From the NCBI RefSeq assembly GCF_027460265.1, contig NZ_JAPZBC010000001.1:5126001-5190000 (forward strand): DNA of 64,000 bases, given 5' to 3'. The stretch comes from Streptomyces sp. WMMC940 (GTDB taxonomy: Bacteria > Actinomycetota > Actinomycetes > Streptomycetales > Streptomycetaceae). Below are positions 30,854 to 40,831 of the stretch, in pieces. The notes beneath the pieces are model-generated. The model saw only the letters and a list, made by a program, of their open reading frames with translations, searched no databases and was not told where the DNA came from. Each line of letters starts with the position of its first letter. The first letter of the stretch is position 1. Made by a program: the position numbers and the translations under genes.

Positions 30854-32140
30854 TCAGGAGGCCAGGACCTTCGCCGTTCCGGCGGGGGCGATCTCGGGCC
30901 CCGGGACCGGGATCTCCGCCAGCACCGCGGGCGCCGCCGCGGTGCGGCGCCGGACCGCGGCGGGCACCGGCAGCGGCACCGGCACCAGGCGCCGGCCCGA
31001 GGTGTGCAGGGCGACCGCGGTCATCGGTACCGCCGCGACCAGCAGGGCCGCGCAGAGCACGAGTCCCATGCCCGGGTAGCCGGCGTGTGCCGACAGCAGG
31101 CTGCCGGCCGTCGGGCCGCACGCCACGCCCAGCGACGACGCGGAGCCGACGAGGACGGCCCACCGCCCGCGGGTGTCGAGCGAGGCGGCGAGGCCGATCA
31201 GGTACGAGAGAACCACCGGGTAGACGGTGTTCCACAGGATCTCGCCCACGGCGAAGGCCACCAGGCCGCGCGCGGACGAACTGACCACGACGCAGCAGGC
31301 GATGAGCGCGGTGCCCGCGCCGATCGGGACCGCCCGCCCGAACCGCGCGCCCACGGCCCCGGCGACGAGGACCCCGGTGAGACCCGCGCCCAGCGCCACG
31401 GCGAAGACCGCGCCGACGGTGACCTCGCTCAGGCCGGCCTGGGTGGTGCCTATCCGGCCGCTCACGCCCCACAGCGCGTTCTGCGCCATCGCCCAGCAGA
31501 GCACGGCCGCCGCGAGGACCGCCCCTGAGCGGCGGTGGGGGAGCGGGTTCCGGGAGGGGCGAGGGTCCGGCAGGCCCTGGACGCCCGGCACGCTCACCCG
31601 GGCGCCGGGGCTGTCCAGCCGGCGCGTCGCCGGCCATGCCGCGAGCGCCGCCAGCGCGAGCGCTGCGAACGGCAGGGCGTGGCCGCCGCCGAGCCGCGGG
31701 ATCGTCAGGTACAGCGCGCCGGCGGCCGCCGACACCGAGAGCAGACCGAGCGCGGTCACCCGGTGGGGGTCGCGCTGGGCGGCGATGCCCGCCGCCGCGA
31801 CCGCGGTCGCCGTGCCGGAACCGAGGCCGCCGACCGCGACGCCGGTGACGGCCACGGGCACCGCGGACGTCAGCGCGACCGCGCCGTAGCCCGTGAAGGC
31901 GAGGAGCAGTCCGGCGCGGGCGAGGCGGCGCGGCCCGAACCGCTCGACCCGCGACGCGAGCGCGAAGCCGGCGGCGGAGGACGCCAACAGCAGGACGGAG
32001 CCGACGAGTCCGGCCTGGGTGGGGGCGAGGCCGAGTCCGGCGGAGAGCCGGCCGACCACGGTGGGAAGGAGGTAGGAGGCGAGGTAGCCGACCGCGAAGA
32101 CGGCGACGATCGGCCACACGGCGCGCAGGCGCGAGGACAT
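30854..32140 (-). CDS. MFS transporter, drug-efflux-like
   Basis: 428 aa with about 12 hydrophobic segments. It starts MSSRLRAVWPIVAVFAVGYL and carries LASRVERFGPRRLARAG at the loop 2-3 position and VGARFGRAVPIGAG at the equivalent of the second half. The C-terminal tail (~45 residues, RRLVPVPLPVPAAVRRRTAA) is cytoplasmic and Pro/Ala-rich. The substrate is unknown. It is the first intact gene to the right of the island and is divergent from the PfkB kinase gene across a 346-bp spacer (32141-32486) in which no gene is seen. Confidence 0.85.
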   Translation of the reverse strand: MSSRLRAVWPIVAVFAVGYLASYLLPTVVGRLSAGLGLAPTQAGLVGSVLLLASSAAGFALASRVERFGPRRLARAGLLLAFTGYGAVALTSAVPVAVTGVAVGGLGSGTATAVAAAGIAAQRDPHRVTALGLLSVSAAAGALYLTIPRLGGGHALPFAALALAALAAWPATRRLDSPGARVSVPGVQGLPDPRPSRNPLPHRRSGAVLAAAVLCWAMAQNALWGVSGRIGTTQAGLSEVTVGAVFAVALGAGLTGVLVAGAVGARFGRAVPIGAGTALIACCVVVSSSARGLVAFAVGEILWNTVYPVVLSYLIGLAASLDTRGRWAVLVGSASSLGVACGPTAGSLLSAHAGYPGMGLVLCAALLVAAVPMTAVALHTSGRRLVPVPLPVPAAVRRRTAAAPAVLAEIPVPGPEIAPAGTAKVLAS

Positions 32141-32486
32141 GGGCGTTCCCGGGAACAAGGGGGTGAAGGCATGGGGATCCACCGCGCCCCTGGGGCGAGG
32201 AGGAGGGAGGAGCGCCCGGTGTCTTCCGCACGGGAACGCGCGCCAATTTGTATCAAGCGCTCCCGGCGGCGGAGAAGCCGAGAAGATGTGATGCGGGACA
32301 CATTTGGTTTGCCTCGTGACCGGTCGGGTAGCAGAGCGCCTTTTCCTTGGTCGGGTTCGGTCCTGAGCCGGGCCCGACCCGGTCCCGGACCCGGTCCGCC
32401 GGCCCTGCGCCGCGGTCCGGATCAGGCACACTGGCCTGATTCGCACAGCTCTTTGCACCACACCGCACGGCAATCCGGGAGCCACC

Positions 32487-33593
32487 GTGATCACGACCGA
32501 CGGAGAGCAGCAACACAGTGCGCACGTCGACCCGTTGGGTGCCCTGCGCTCCGGAGGGGACCCGGCGTGCGACGTGTTCCTCACCGGTACGGTCTTCCTC
32601 GACATCGTCTTCACCGGACTGGACACCGCGCCGGTGCGCGGCACCGAGACCTGGGCGCGCGGGATGGGCCAGAGCCCGGGAGGCGTCGCCAACATGGCGA
32701 CGGCGCTGGCGCGGCTCGGCCTGCGCACCTCCCTCGCCGCGGCGTTCGGCGACGACTTCTACGGCGACTACTGCTGGGACGCCCTGGAGCAGGGAGAGGG
32801 CATCGACCTGTCCCTGTCGCGGACCGTGCCCGGCTGGCACTCCCCGGTGACGGTCTCCATGGCGTACGAGGGCGAGCGCACGATGGTCTCCCACGGGCAC
32901 GAGGCCCCGCTGTCCGAGACCGCCCCCGCGGCGGCGCCCCGGGCGCGGGCCGCGGTGGCCTCCCTCGTCCCCGGCCGTGCCGAGCCCTGGATCGCGGAGG
33001 CGGCCGGGCAGGGCGCCCGGATCTTCGCCGACGTCGGCTGGGACGAGACCGGGCGCTGGGACCTGCGCGGCCTGCACGACCTGGGACTGTGCGAGGCGTT
33101 CCTGCCCAACGCCGAGGAGGCGATGCGCTACACGCGCACCGACTGCCCGCGCGCGGCCGCCCGGGTGCTGGCGGAGAAGGTGCCGCTCGCCGTCGTCACG
33201 CTCGGCGCGGACGGCGCGTACGCCGTGGACGGTGCCACGGGCGAGACGGCCGAGGTCCCGGCGATCGGCGTCGAGGCGCTGGACCCCACGGGGGCCGGTG
33301 ACGTCTTCGTGGCGGGCTTCGTCACCGGAACCCTCGCCGGCTGGCCCCTCGCGGACCGTCTCGCCTTCGCCGGACTGACGGCCGCGCTGTCCGTCCAGGA
33401 GTTCGGCGGCTCGCTGTCCGCGCCCGGCTGGTCCGAGGTGGCGGCCTGGTGGCAGTACGTCCAGGGCTGCGAGGACCAGGACCCCGAGGCGCTCGGCCGC
33501 TACGCCTTCCTGGCCCGGCTCCTCCCCGCCCCCGACCGCCCCTGGCCGCTGCGCCGCGCGGTGCCCACGATCGGCTTCCGGCGTCCGGTCTGA
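32487..33593 (+). CDS. PfkB-family carbohydrate kinase
   Basis: 368-aa ribokinase-fold kinase. It shows the N-terminal GG-containing signature ([16 protein letters not shown], residues ~62-77) and the C-terminal signature [13 protein letters not shown], whose Asp in GAGD is the catalytic base. It phosphorylates a sugar or nucleoside; the exact substrate is not predictable. The ~50 C-terminal residues beyond the fold ([19 protein letters not shown]) form an extra helical tail typical of the streptomycete version. The GTG at 32487 has GGGA upstream. Confidence 0.88.
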   Translation: MITTDGEQQHSAHVDPLGALRSGGDPACDVFLTGTVFLDIVFTGLDTAPVRGTETWARGMGQSPGGVANMATALARLGLRTSLAAAFGDDFYGDYCWDALEQGEGIDLSLSRTVPGWHSPVTVSMAYEGERTMVSHGHEAPLSETAPAAAPRARAAVASLVPGRAEPWIAEAAGQGARIFADVGWDETGRWDLRGLHDLGLCEAFLPNAEEAMRYTRTDCPRAAARVLAEKVPLAVVTLGADGAYAVDGATGETAEVPAIGVEALDPTGAGDVFVAGFVTGTLAGWPLADRLAFAGLTAALSVQEFGGSLSAPGWSEVAAWWQYVQGCEDQDPEALGRYAFLARLLPAPDRPWPLRRAVPTIGFRRPV

Positions 33594-33756
33594 CACCCTG
33601 CCGCGCTCCCGGCCCGTGGCCCTCCCGGCCACCTCCCGAGCCCCACGCGAACAGCTCCCGCGCCGGCCCCGTGCGTCCCCCCGCCGTCGGCCCGCGCCCG
33701 CGGCCTTGCGGCCCCTCCCGTCACCCGTGCCGGGTGGCGTTCCCCGCCCCATCCGT

Positions 33757-33791
33757 CACGGTCCCGCCCCGAGATCCCGGGCGGGACCGTG
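33757..33791 (+). terminator. Terminator between the PfkB kinase gene and phoH
   Basis: Perfect 13-bp stem CACGGTCCCGCCC (33757-33769) with 33779-33791, 9-nt loop. It separates the kinase from the phoH operon; its distance from the kinase stop (163 bp) is long, so it may belong to a leader of phoH instead. Confidence 0.7.
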
Positions 33792-33920
33792 CGGGGGTCT
33801 GCCGCGGTGCGGAAAAGCGCTTCGGGACCGTCCGCGCGGGGTCGTACGCTGGTAACCCAGAGGTTGTCGAGCAGCGAGAACCCTGCAACGGGAGGTATGC
33901 GCAGGCCAGAGTGCCGGCCC

Positions 33921-34943
33921 ATGACTCAGACACCCACAGACCAGACCCTCGCGCCGGGGCAGGCACGAGCCCACTTCACCGTCCCCGCGAAGCACCCGAT
34001 GGTGACCGTGCTCGGTTCTGGCGATTCCCTGCTGCGCGTGATCGAGCAGGCGTTCCCGACCGTGGACATCCATGTCCGCGGCAATGTGATCAGTGCCGTC
34101 GGCGAAGAGCGGCAAGTCGCACTGGTCCAGCGCCTTTTCGACGAGATGATGCTGGTGCTCCGCACCGGACAGCCGATGACGGAGGACGCCGTGGAACGCT
34201 CGATCGCCATGCTTCGCGAGGAAGGCGGGGGAGCGGCGGCCGAGACCCCTTCCGAGGTCCTCACCCAGAACATCCTGTCCAGCCGCGGCCGCACCATCCG
34301 CCCCAAGACGCTCAACCAGAAGCGCTACGTCGACGCCATCGACAAGCACACGGTCGTCTTCGGCATCGGCCCCGCCGGTACCGGCAAGACGTATCTGGCG
34401 ATGGCCAAGGCGGTGCAGGCCCTGCAGTCCAAGCAGGTCAACCGGATCATCCTCACCCGGCCCGCGGTCGAGGCGGGCGAGCGCCTGGGCTTCCTGCCCG
34501 GCACGCTCTACGAGAAGATCGACCCCTACCTGCGGCCGCTGTACGACGCCCTGCACGACATGATCGACCCGGACTCGATCCCGCGCCTGATGGCCGCGGG
34601 CACGATCGAGGTGGCGCCGCTGGCGTACATGCGCGGCCGTACGCTCAACGACGCGTTCATCATCCTCGACGAGGCGCAGAACACGAATCCGGAACAGATG
34701 AAGATGTTCCTGACGCGTCTCGGCTTCGACTCGAAGATCGTGATCACCGGCGACGTCACCCAGGTCGACCTGCCCGGCGGGACCAAGAGCGGTCTGCGCC
34801 AGGTCCGGGAGATCCTGGACGGCGTCCCGGACGTGCACTTCTCCCTGCTGACATCGCAGGATGTCGTCCGGCACAAGCTCGTGGGCCGTATCGTCGACGC
34901 CTACGAGGAGTACGACAGCCGCAACGGCAGCAACGGGAAGTGA
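33921..34943 (+). CDS. phoH: PhoH-like NTPase
   Basis: 340 aa. An N-terminal KH-like segment ([28 protein letters not shown]) precedes the P-loop ATPase with [13 protein letters not shown] (Walker A), FIILDEAQN (Walker B) and [12 protein letters not shown]. PhoH proteins are RNA-associated ATPases that occur beside ybeY in most bacteria, consistent with a role in rRNA maturation or RNA decay. It heads the operon phoH-ybeY-CBS protein-MmcQ gene with short or overlapping junctions. Confidence 0.95.
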   Translation: MTQTPTDQTLAPGQARAHFTVPAKHPMVTVLGSGDSLLRVIEQAFPTVDIHVRGNVISAVGEERQVALVQRLFDEMMLVLRTGQPMTEDAVERSIAMLREEGGGAAAETPSEVLTQNILSSRGRTIRPKTLNQKRYVDAIDKHTVVFGIGPAGTGKTYLAMAKAVQALQSKQVNRIILTRPAVEAGERLGFLPGTLYEKIDPYLRPLYDALHDMIDPDSIPRLMAAGTIEVAPLAYMRGRTLNDAFIILDEAQNTNPEQMKMFLTRLGFDSKIVITGDVTQVDLPGGTKSGLRQVREILDGVPDVHFSLLTSQDVVRHKLVGRIVDAYEEYDSRNGSNGK

Positions 34944-34957
34944 AACCGGTCAGCACC

Positions 34958-35455
34958 ATGTCGATCGACGTCAACAACGAGTCCGGCACCGAGGTCGACG
35001 AGCAGGCGATCCTCGACGTCGCCCGCTACGCACTCGCGCGGATGCGCATCCACCCGCTCTCCGAGCTCTCGGTGATCGTCGTGGACGCCGAGGCCATGGA
35101 GCAGCTGCACATCCAGTGGATGGACCTGCCGGGCCCCACGGATGTCATGTCCTTTCCCATGGACGAGCTGCGTCCGCCCGTCAAGGACGACGAGGAGCCC
35201 CCGCAGGGGCTCCTCGGCGACATCGTGCTCTGCCCCGAGGTGGCGAAGAAGCAGGGCGAGGAAGCACCGACCCGGCACTCCATGGACGAGGAGCTCCAAC
35301 TGCTCACCGTCCACGGGGTGCTGCACCTGCTCGGGTACGACCACGAGGAGGCCGACGAGCGCGCGGAGATGTTCGGTCTGCAGGCGGCGATCGTCGACGG
35401 CTGGAGGGCGGAGAAGGGTCTGACCGGTCCTTCCCCGGCGCCGACCGTCTCATGA
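34958..35455 (+). CDS. ybeY: Endoribonuclease YbeY (rRNA maturation factor)
   Basis: 165 aa. The zinc-binding signature [13 protein letters not shown] sits near residues 110-122, preceded by [11 protein letters not shown] and LGDIVLCPE. YbeY processes 16S rRNA and supports ribosome quality control. The ATG at 34958 matches the usual N terminus ([10 protein letters not shown]); a GTG at 34940 overlapping the phoH stop is possible. The stop overlaps the next start (ATGA). Confidence 0.95.
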   Translation: MSIDVNNESGTEVDEQAILDVARYALARMRIHPLSELSVIVVDAEAMEQLHIQWMDLPGPTDVMSFPMDELRPPVKDDEEPPQGLLGDIVLCPEVAKKQGEEAPTRHSMDEELQLLTVHGVLHLLGYDHEEADERAEMFGLQAAIVDGWRAEKGLTGPSPAPTVS

Positions 35456-36720
35456 GCGCCCAGCTCGTCATCGGCGCCGTCGCCCTCGTCGTCGTCGCCT
35501 GGCTCGCCGCCTGCGCCGAGGCCGGCATCGCCCGGGTCTCCGGCTTCCGCGCAGCCGAGGCGCTGCGCTCCGGGCGGCGCGGAGCCGACCGGCTGGTCCA
35601 GGTCGCGTCCGACCCGACGCGCTATCTCAACGTCGCCCTGCTCGTGCGGGTCGCCTGCGAGATGGCGGCCGGGGCGCTCGTCACCTACGCGTGTCTGCGG
35701 GAGTTCGCGGAGACCTGGCAGGCGCTGGCCGTCGCCATCGGCGTGATGGTCCTCGTCTCGTACGTCGCCGTCGGCGTCTCGCCGCGCACCATCGGCCGCC
35801 AGCACCCGCTCAACACGGCGACCGCCGCCGCGTACGTCCTGCTGCCGCTCGCCCGGATCATGGGCCCGATCCCGCAGCTGCTGATCCTCATCGGCAACGC
35901 GCTGACGCCGGGCAAGGGCTTCCGCAAGGGCCCGTTCGCCAGCGAGGCCGAGCTGCGGGCGATGGTCGACCTCGCCGAGCAGGAGTCGCTGATCGAGGCC
36001 GAGGAGCGCAGGATGGTGCACTCCGTCTTCGAGCTCGGCGACACCCTGGTGCGCGAGGTGATGGTCCCGCGGACGGATCTCGTCGCCATCGAGCGCTACA
36101 AGACCATCCGCCAGTCGCTCACCCTCGCGCTGCGCTCCGGCTTCTCCCGCATCCCCGTCACCGGGGAGAACGAGGACGACATCGTCGGGATCGTGTATCT
36201 GAAGGACCTGGTCCGCAAGACGCACATCAACCGGGAGGCGGAGGCCGAGCTGGTCTCCACCGCGATGCGCCCGGCCGCCTTCGTGCCCGACACCAAGAAC
36301 GCGGGCGATCTGCTGCGCGAGATGCAGCAGGAGCGCAACCACGTCGCCGTCGTCATCGACGAGTACGGCGGCACGGCCGGGATCGTCACGATCGAGGACA
36401 TCCTGGAGGAGATCGTCGGCGAGATCACCGACGAGTACGACCGGGAGCTGCCGCCCGTGCAGGAGCTCGGCGACTCGCGCTTCCGGGTAACCGCCCGGCT
36501 CGACATCGGCGACCTCGGTGAGCTGTTCGGCCTCGACGCCTACGACGACGAGGACGTGGAGACGGTCGGCGGGCTGCTGGCCAAGTCCCTCGGGCGGGTC
36601 CCGATCGCCGGCGCCAGCGCCCAGGTCGAGCTCCCGGACGGCCGCGCCCTGCGGCTGACCGCCGAGTCCCCCGCCGGCCGGCGGAACAAGATCGTCACCG
36701 TGCTCGTGGAGCCGGCGTGA
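35452..36720 (+). CDS. CNNM/CorC-type transmembrane CBS-pair protein (hemolysin-like)
   Basis: 422 aa. The N-terminal CNNM (DUF21) membrane domain (~residues 1-170, four hydrophobic segments) is followed by [31 protein letters not shown] leading into two CBS domains (~200-330). A C-terminal CorC/HlyC transporter-associated domain (residues ~340-422) ends the protein. The family is linked to Mg2+/Co2+ efflux or homeostasis. The start overlaps ybeY by 4 bp, and the stop overlaps the next gene (GTGA). Confidence 0.9.
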   Translation: MSAQLVIGAVALVVVAWLAACAEAGIARVSGFRAAEALRSGRRGADRLVQVASDPTRYLNVALLVRVACEMAAGALVTYACLREFAETWQALAVAIGVMVLVSYVAVGVSPRTIGRQHPLNTATAAAYVLLPLARIMGPIPQLLILIGNALTPGKGFRKGPFASEAELRAMVDLAEQESLIEAEERRMVHSVFELGDTLVREVMVPRTDLVAIERYKTIRQSLTLALRSGFSRIPVTGENEDDIVGIVYLKDLVRKTHINREAEAELVSTAMRPAAFVPDTKNAGDLLREMQQERNHVAVVIDEYGGTAGIVTIEDILEEIVGEITDEYDRELPPVQELGDSRFRVTARLDIGDLGELFGLDAYDDEDVETVGGLLAKSLGRVPIAGASAQVELPDGRALRLTAESPAGRRNKIVTVLVEPA

Positions 36721-37082
36721 GCGGCCCGCTGACGCCCCGCCGGTTGAAGGAGCTCTGCCTGGAGCAGAACGCCGCGGTGGAGGACTTCCCCTTCGGCCCC
36801 GAGGTCTCGGTCTTCAAGGTCGCCGGGAAGATGTTCGCCCTCTCCGACCTGGCGGCCACCCCGCTGAAGGTGTCGTTGAAGTGCGACCCGGACGAGGCCG
36901 TCCGGCTGCGCGCCGAGTTCCCGGCGATCGTCCCCGGCTACCACCTCAACAAGCGGCACTGGAACACCGTCACGGTGGGGGAGCTCCCGGCCCGTACGGT
37001 CCGGGAGCTCGTCGAGGACTCCTACGACCTCGTCGTCGGGGGCCTGCCGAAGGCGGAGCGGCTGCGCCTGGACCGGCCGTGA
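36717..37082 (+). CDS. MmcQ/YjbR family DNA-binding-like protein
   Basis: 121 aa, full length for the family. It has the typical order RLKELCLEQNAAVEDFPFGPEVSVFKVAGKMFAL, the SLKCDPDEAVRLRAEFPAIVPGYHLNKRHWNTV core and the C-terminal LVEDSYDLVVGGLPK. The CyaY-like fold resembles DNA-binding proteins, but function is unresolved. It is co-translated with the CBS protein (GTGA overlap). Confidence 0.9.
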   Translation: MSGPLTPRRLKELCLEQNAAVEDFPFGPEVSVFKVAGKMFALSDLAATPLKVSLKCDPDEAVRLRAEFPAIVPGYHLNKRHWNTVTVGELPARTVRELVEDSYDLVVGGLPKAERLRLDRP

Positions 37083-37177
37083 GCCCGTGCGCCCGCGCCG
37101 GGAACGGCGCCCCGCAGCCCGACAGTCCGCAGCCGGTGCCTGCCGGGCGGGCCCGTGCATCGAACTATGCTCGTCCC

Positions 37178-37531
37178 ATGACCGACAGCTCCGGACTCGA
37201 TCCCGAAGACCGCAAGATCATCACGCTGGCGCGCAGTGCCCGTGCGCGCAACGGGGTGCCCGAGGGCGCTGCGGTGCGGGACGAGACCGGACGGACGTAC
37301 GTCGCGGGCACGGTGGCGCTCGAGTCGCTGCGGCTGAGCGCCCTTCGGACGGCCGTCGCCATGGCCGTGGCCAGCGGCGCCACCTCCCTGGAAGCCGCTG
37401 CGGTCGTCGCCGACACCGACACGGTCGCCGACGCCGACCGCGCCGCGGTCCGGGACCTGGGCGGGCCGGGCACACCGGTGCTGCTCGCCGGTCCCGACGG
37501 CATGCTCCGAGCGACCGTGACGGCGGGCTGA
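37178..37531 (+). CDS. Cytidine-deaminase-fold protein lacking the zinc site
   Basis: 117 aa. The arrangement RKIITLARSARARNGVPEGAAVRDETGRTYVAGTVALESLRLSALRTAVAMAVASGA follows the cytidine deaminase core. However, the expected H/C-A-E triad and the PCxxC pair are both absent: only Glu remains near ALESL, and there is no cysteine in the protein. It is therefore probably not a deaminase; it may be a scaffold or have lost activity. The start (ATG 37178) matches the N-terminal MTDSSGLDPEDRK. It is followed 1 bp later by a small membrane protein gene. Confidence 0.78.
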   Translation: MTDSSGLDPEDRKIITLARSARARNGVPEGAAVRDETGRTYVAGTVALESLRLSALRTAVAMAVASGATSLEAAAVVADTDTVADADRAAVRDLGGPGTPVLLAGPDGMLRATVTAG

Positions 37532-37532
37532 C

Positions 37533-37895
37533 GTGTCCCGCACCTGGGGCCGGGTCGTCCTGGCGGTCGGTCTCGTCGGCGTCGTCATCAGCGGTGTCGA
37601 CTGGGCCGTGTCGGGCCGAGTGGCCTGGTCCGACGCGTTCCCGCTGTTCCTCGCCGCGGCGGCGGGCGCCGAGTTGAGCACCGGGGCGCGCCGCCGCGCC
37701 CTGCGCACGGCCGCTGCGGTCGTCCTGCTGACCGTCGGCTTCGCCGTCGGCGTCCCCGCGGCGGCCGATCTGGTCTCGGGCGCACCGGTCGACTGGCTGG
37801 ACCTGACCCTCGGCGTCCTCACCGTGCTCTACGCCGTGGTCGGCACGGTCGCCCTGCTCGCCCGGCGCCGCGCGAACGGCTCGGCGCCGGCCTGA
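37533..37895 (+). CDS. Small integral membrane protein of unknown function
   Basis: 120 aa with three to four hydrophobic segments (VVLAVGLVGVVISGVDWAV; FPLFLAAAAGAEL; AAAVVLLTVGFAVGVPAAADLV; LTLGVLTVLYAVVGTVALL). The termini carry positive charge. The GTG start at 37533 directly follows the deaminase-like gene stop, so translational coupling is likely. No family is recognised. The spacer 37896-38218 holds a palindrome (38107-38121) and the next gene's promoter region. Confidence 0.7.
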   Translation: MSRTWGRVVLAVGLVGVVISGVDWAVSGRVAWSDAFPLFLAAAAGAELSTGARRRALRTAAAVVLLTVGFAVGVPAAADLVSGAPVDWLDLTLGVLTVLYAVVGTVALLARRRANGSAPA

Positions 37896-38096
37896 CGGCG
37901 GGCGGTCCGCGGCGGACCGTCCCCGAGCCGACATCCGCCCGCGCGCCGTCCCTGTTCGACCGCCTCCGGCCGCGCACCCGTCGGGCGGGCCGGGCGCCGT
38001 ACCGGCCGGCCGCCCGGTGGGCCCGGGACCGACCCTGCGCGGCGAACGGGCCTACCTGCGAAAACGCCGATCTTGAGTGGGGAAACGCCCTCGATC

Positions 38097-38121
38097 TTGA
38101 CACGATCTGATGGGTCATCAG
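38097..38121 (+). promoter_or_regulatory. TTGACA box fused to a CTGATG-GGT-CATCAG palindrome
   Basis: A consensus-like -35 hexamer TTGACA (38097-38102) is followed 4 bp later by the perfect inverted repeat CTGATG (38107-38112), GGT, CATCAG (38116-38121). This lies 98 bp upstream of the secreted WxL-like protein gene. It looks like a promoter with an overlapping operator; the regulator is unknown. Confidence 0.5.
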
Positions 38122-38218
38122 TCGGCGCATTTCGATTCCATTGACTTCTCCTTCCCCCACCCCGTCAATGTCGGCCACCGAGTGAAGGCCGAGTGAAGCC
38201 GACTGAAGGGGGAAGCGC

Positions 38219-39556
38219 ATGGCGTCCCTGCCATCCACACCACGAAGACGCCGCTGGGCGGCGCTACTGGGGGTGAGCGCGCTCGTGGCCACCGGCGGCG
38301 GGTTCCTCGCGCCCTCCGCCGCGGCCCGGGTCGAGGCGGCCCAGGCGGTCGACTTCCCGACCCACTGCGTACCACCGCCGATCTCCGGCATCCCGCCCAT
38401 CGACGGCACGACCAGCGCCGAGATCACCGTCGACAACGCCGCACCCAAGGTGGGCGACACGGTCACCGTCACCTACACCGTCACCAAGCCCGCCGCCGGC
38501 AACCCCGTCGACCTGGCGCTGCCCGCCGACATCATGACCCCGACCGGCAAGGTGACGCTCGGGGGAGGACAGCCCGGCAGCGTCACCGTCGCCGGGCCGA
38601 AGAAGAACCCGCCCGTCCCCGGCAAGGCACCGTTCCCGGCGTTCTCCATGACCGGCACCTTCACGGTCACCGCGCCCGGCTCGATCACCCTCTCCCCGGG
38701 CGACTACAACATCCACACCAGCTACATCATGGAACTGGACACCCCCTGCACGGTGACGAACCCGCCCGCGCCCGTCTCGCGGACGATCGTCGCCACCGAA
38801 CAGCCCGGCGCCAACGAACGGTCCGTCCAACTCGGCACGGCCTCCGGCAAGCCGGGGGACCAGGTGACCCTCACCGGTGCGAAGTTCACCCCCCTCGCGG
38901 ACGTCACCGTCGCCGGCCGCGCCGGCGCGGCCGAGACCGCGGACAAGGTGACCGTGAAGGCGAGCGCGGCGGGCACGTTCACCGCCCGGCTCACGGTCGC
39001 CGACAAGGCCACCACCGGAATCGTCGCCTACGAGGGCACCGCCTGGAGCGACGACAAGGGCGCGGGCCCCGCGGCGTACACCGTCCTCGACGACACCCCC
39101 GTACCCGCGAACAGCCAGCAGCTCACCACGGCCGTCGCGGCCGGCACCCTGTCCATGACCCAGGCCGGTGACACCGTCCGGCTGACCTCCGTCGACTTCG
39201 GCAGGGGCGGCGCCGCCACCGGCGACCTCCACGCGGTGACCGTCAAGGACTTCCGCGGCGGCCCCGCGGGCTGGTCCCTGACCGGCAAGGTCACCGACTT
39301 CACCGGTCCCGGCGGGAAGATCGACGCCGGCCGGCTGAGCTGGATCCCGGTCTGCGCCACCAAGGCCGGCAGCCCCAGCACCTGCGCGGCGGGCTCCGCG
39401 GGCGCCGTCGGCACCGCCGGCGCCACCCTGGCGTCCGCCCCCGACGGGGCGCTCACCGGCGGCGAGTTCACCGCGGGCGCGAAGATGACGCTGGACGTAC
39501 CGGCGTTCACCGCACCCGGCGCCTACTCCGGCGTGCTGACCCTCACCCTCACCTGA
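38219..39556 (+). CDS. Secreted WxL-like cell-surface protein
   Basis: 445 aa. A Sec-type signal (basic PSTPRRRRWAALLG, hydrophobic VSALVATGGGFLAPSAAA) is followed by Thr/Val-rich beta domains. The first two have an Ig-like alternation (VGDTVTVTYTVTKP; PGDQVTLTGAKFTPLADVTV). The last ~150 residues end with the WxL-type C terminus (LDVPAFTAPGAYSGVLTLTLT). No LPXTG or membrane anchor is visible. It is directly followed by a DUF916 protein, the partner of WxL proteins in Firmicutes, which supports a peptidoglycan-associated surface role. Confidence 0.78.
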   Translation: MASLPSTPRRRRWAALLGVSALVATGGGFLAPSAAARVEAAQAVDFPTHCVPPPISGIPPIDGTTSAEITVDNAAPKVGDTVTVTYTVTKPAAGNPVDLALPADIMTPTGKVTLGGGQPGSVTVAGPKKNPPVPGKAPFPAFSMTGTFTVTAPGSITLSPGDYNIHTSYIMELDTPCTVTNPPAPVSRTIVATEQPGANERSVQLGTASGKPGDQVTLTGAKFTPLADVTVAGRAGAAETADKVTVKASAAGTFTARLTVADKATTGIVAYEGTAWSDDKGAGPAAYTVLDDTPVPANSQQLTTAVAAGTLSMTQAGDTVRLTSVDFGRGGAATGDLHAVTVKDFRGGPAGWSLTGKVTDFTGPGGKIDAGRLSWIPVCATKAGSPSTCAAGSAGAVGTAGATLASAPDGALTGGEFTAGAKMTLDVPAFTAPGAYSGVLTLTLT

Positions 39557-39617
39557 CACCCACGGCGGGCCGGGCGCGCACCCGGTCGGCCCGCCCCGAC
39601 CCGGGGGATCCGCGCCC

Positions 39618-40601
39618 GTGCGAAGACTGCCCGCACTCCTCCCGCCGCTGCCCGCGCCTCTCGCGACGCTCCTCGTTCCCCTCCTCGCGCTGGCGGCACT
39701 GCTGTGCGCCGTCCCGCCCGCGCACGCCGCCGACAACGGCGAGTGGTCCGTCGAGCCCACGGCCTCCGGCCCGGGCCGCCGACCGTACTTCTACCTCTCC
39801 GCCGACCCCGGCACGACGCTCACCGACAGCGTCACCGTGACCAACAAGACCGCCGCCCCGCTGACGTTCCTGCTGTACGGGGCGGACGCCTACAACACCG
39901 AACGAGACGGCGGCTTCGCCGTGCGCGCCCGCCAGGAGAGGCAGCGCGGCGTCGGTGCCTGGACGAGGCCGGACCGGACCCGGGTGACCGTCCCCGCCCG
40001 CACCGCCGTCACCGTCCCGTACACCCTCACGGTTCCCGAGGACGCGGAGCCCGGCGACCACCCCGGCGCGCTGGTCGCCCTCGACGAACGCGTCGCCGCC
40101 GGGACGGGGGAAGCGATGGCCGTCGGCATCCAGCGGGCGGTCGGCGCCCGCGTGTACCTGCGGGTGAACGGACCGGCCATGCCCGCGCTCTCCGTCGAGG
40201 ACGTCCGCTATACGCCGGACAAACCCCTTGTGCCGGGCACCGGCGGCAGCAGCGCCCTGGTCTCGTACACCCTGCACAACCGCGGCAACGTCACCCTCGA
40301 CCCGAAGGTCTCCCTCCGCGCCGAGGGTCTCTTCGGCCGCACCCTCCTCGCCCGGGACCTGGACGGCGTCCCCGGCGAACTGCTGCCACGGCAGCGGATC
40401 CGGCTCACCGCGAGCTGGGCCGGGGCCCCGCAGCTCGAGTGGGGCGAGGTGACCCTCACCGCGAGCGCACGCGACGCCCGCGGATCCGGAGCGGTGTCCT
40501 TCCTCGCCGTCCCCTGGCTGGTCGCGGCCGTCCTGTTCGCGGCCGGTGCCGGGGCGCTGGTGTGGCTCCGGGCACGACGCCGGACGGTACGCGGAGGCTG
40601 A
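39618..40601 (+). CDS. DUF916/WxL-binding membrane-anchored protein
   Basis: 327 aa. Signal peptide (RLPALLPPLPAPLATLLVPL, cleaved near AHA-AD) precedes a beta-rich extracellular region matching the WxL-protein peptidoglycan-binding/host-binding (DUF916) type: WSVEPTASGPGRRPYFYLSADPGTTLTDSVTVTNKT and VTVPYTLTVPEDAEPGDHPGALVA. A transmembrane helix (VPWLVAAVLFAAGAGALVWL) and basic tail RARRRTVRGG end it. It probably displays or retains the preceding WxL-like protein on the envelope. The GTG at 39618 lies 61 bp after that gene, so they form an operon. Confidence 0.82.
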   Translation: MRRLPALLPPLPAPLATLLVPLLALAALLCAVPPAHAADNGEWSVEPTASGPGRRPYFYLSADPGTTLTDSVTVTNKTAAPLTFLLYGADAYNTERDGGFAVRARQERQRGVGAWTRPDRTRVTVPARTAVTVPYTLTVPEDAEPGDHPGALVALDERVAAGTGEAMAVGIQRAVGARVYLRVNGPAMPALSVEDVRYTPDKPLVPGTGGSSALVSYTLHNRGNVTLDPKVSLRAEGLFGRTLLARDLDGVPGELLPRQRIRLTASWAGAPQLEWGEVTLTASARDARGSGAVSFLAVPWLVAAVLFAAGAGALVWLRARRRTVRGG

Positions 40602-40831
40602 GGCGCCGCCCGGCCGCCTACCGCCGGCCCCGGCCCCGGCACGTTCGTCCTGCCGGGGGCCCGGCGACGCCCCTCACGCGCGAGACGTTCTCACCGGCGG
40701 CGGCCGGCCCGGGCGGGTCCGCCACGGGGCCGCCACGCCGGGTCCCGGACGCGACGCGGCGCCGGGCGTCCGTGCCCGTCCCGGCGGCACGTGGTACGTG
40801 ACCGCCCCGAGGATCGGGGAGAATGGCCCGC

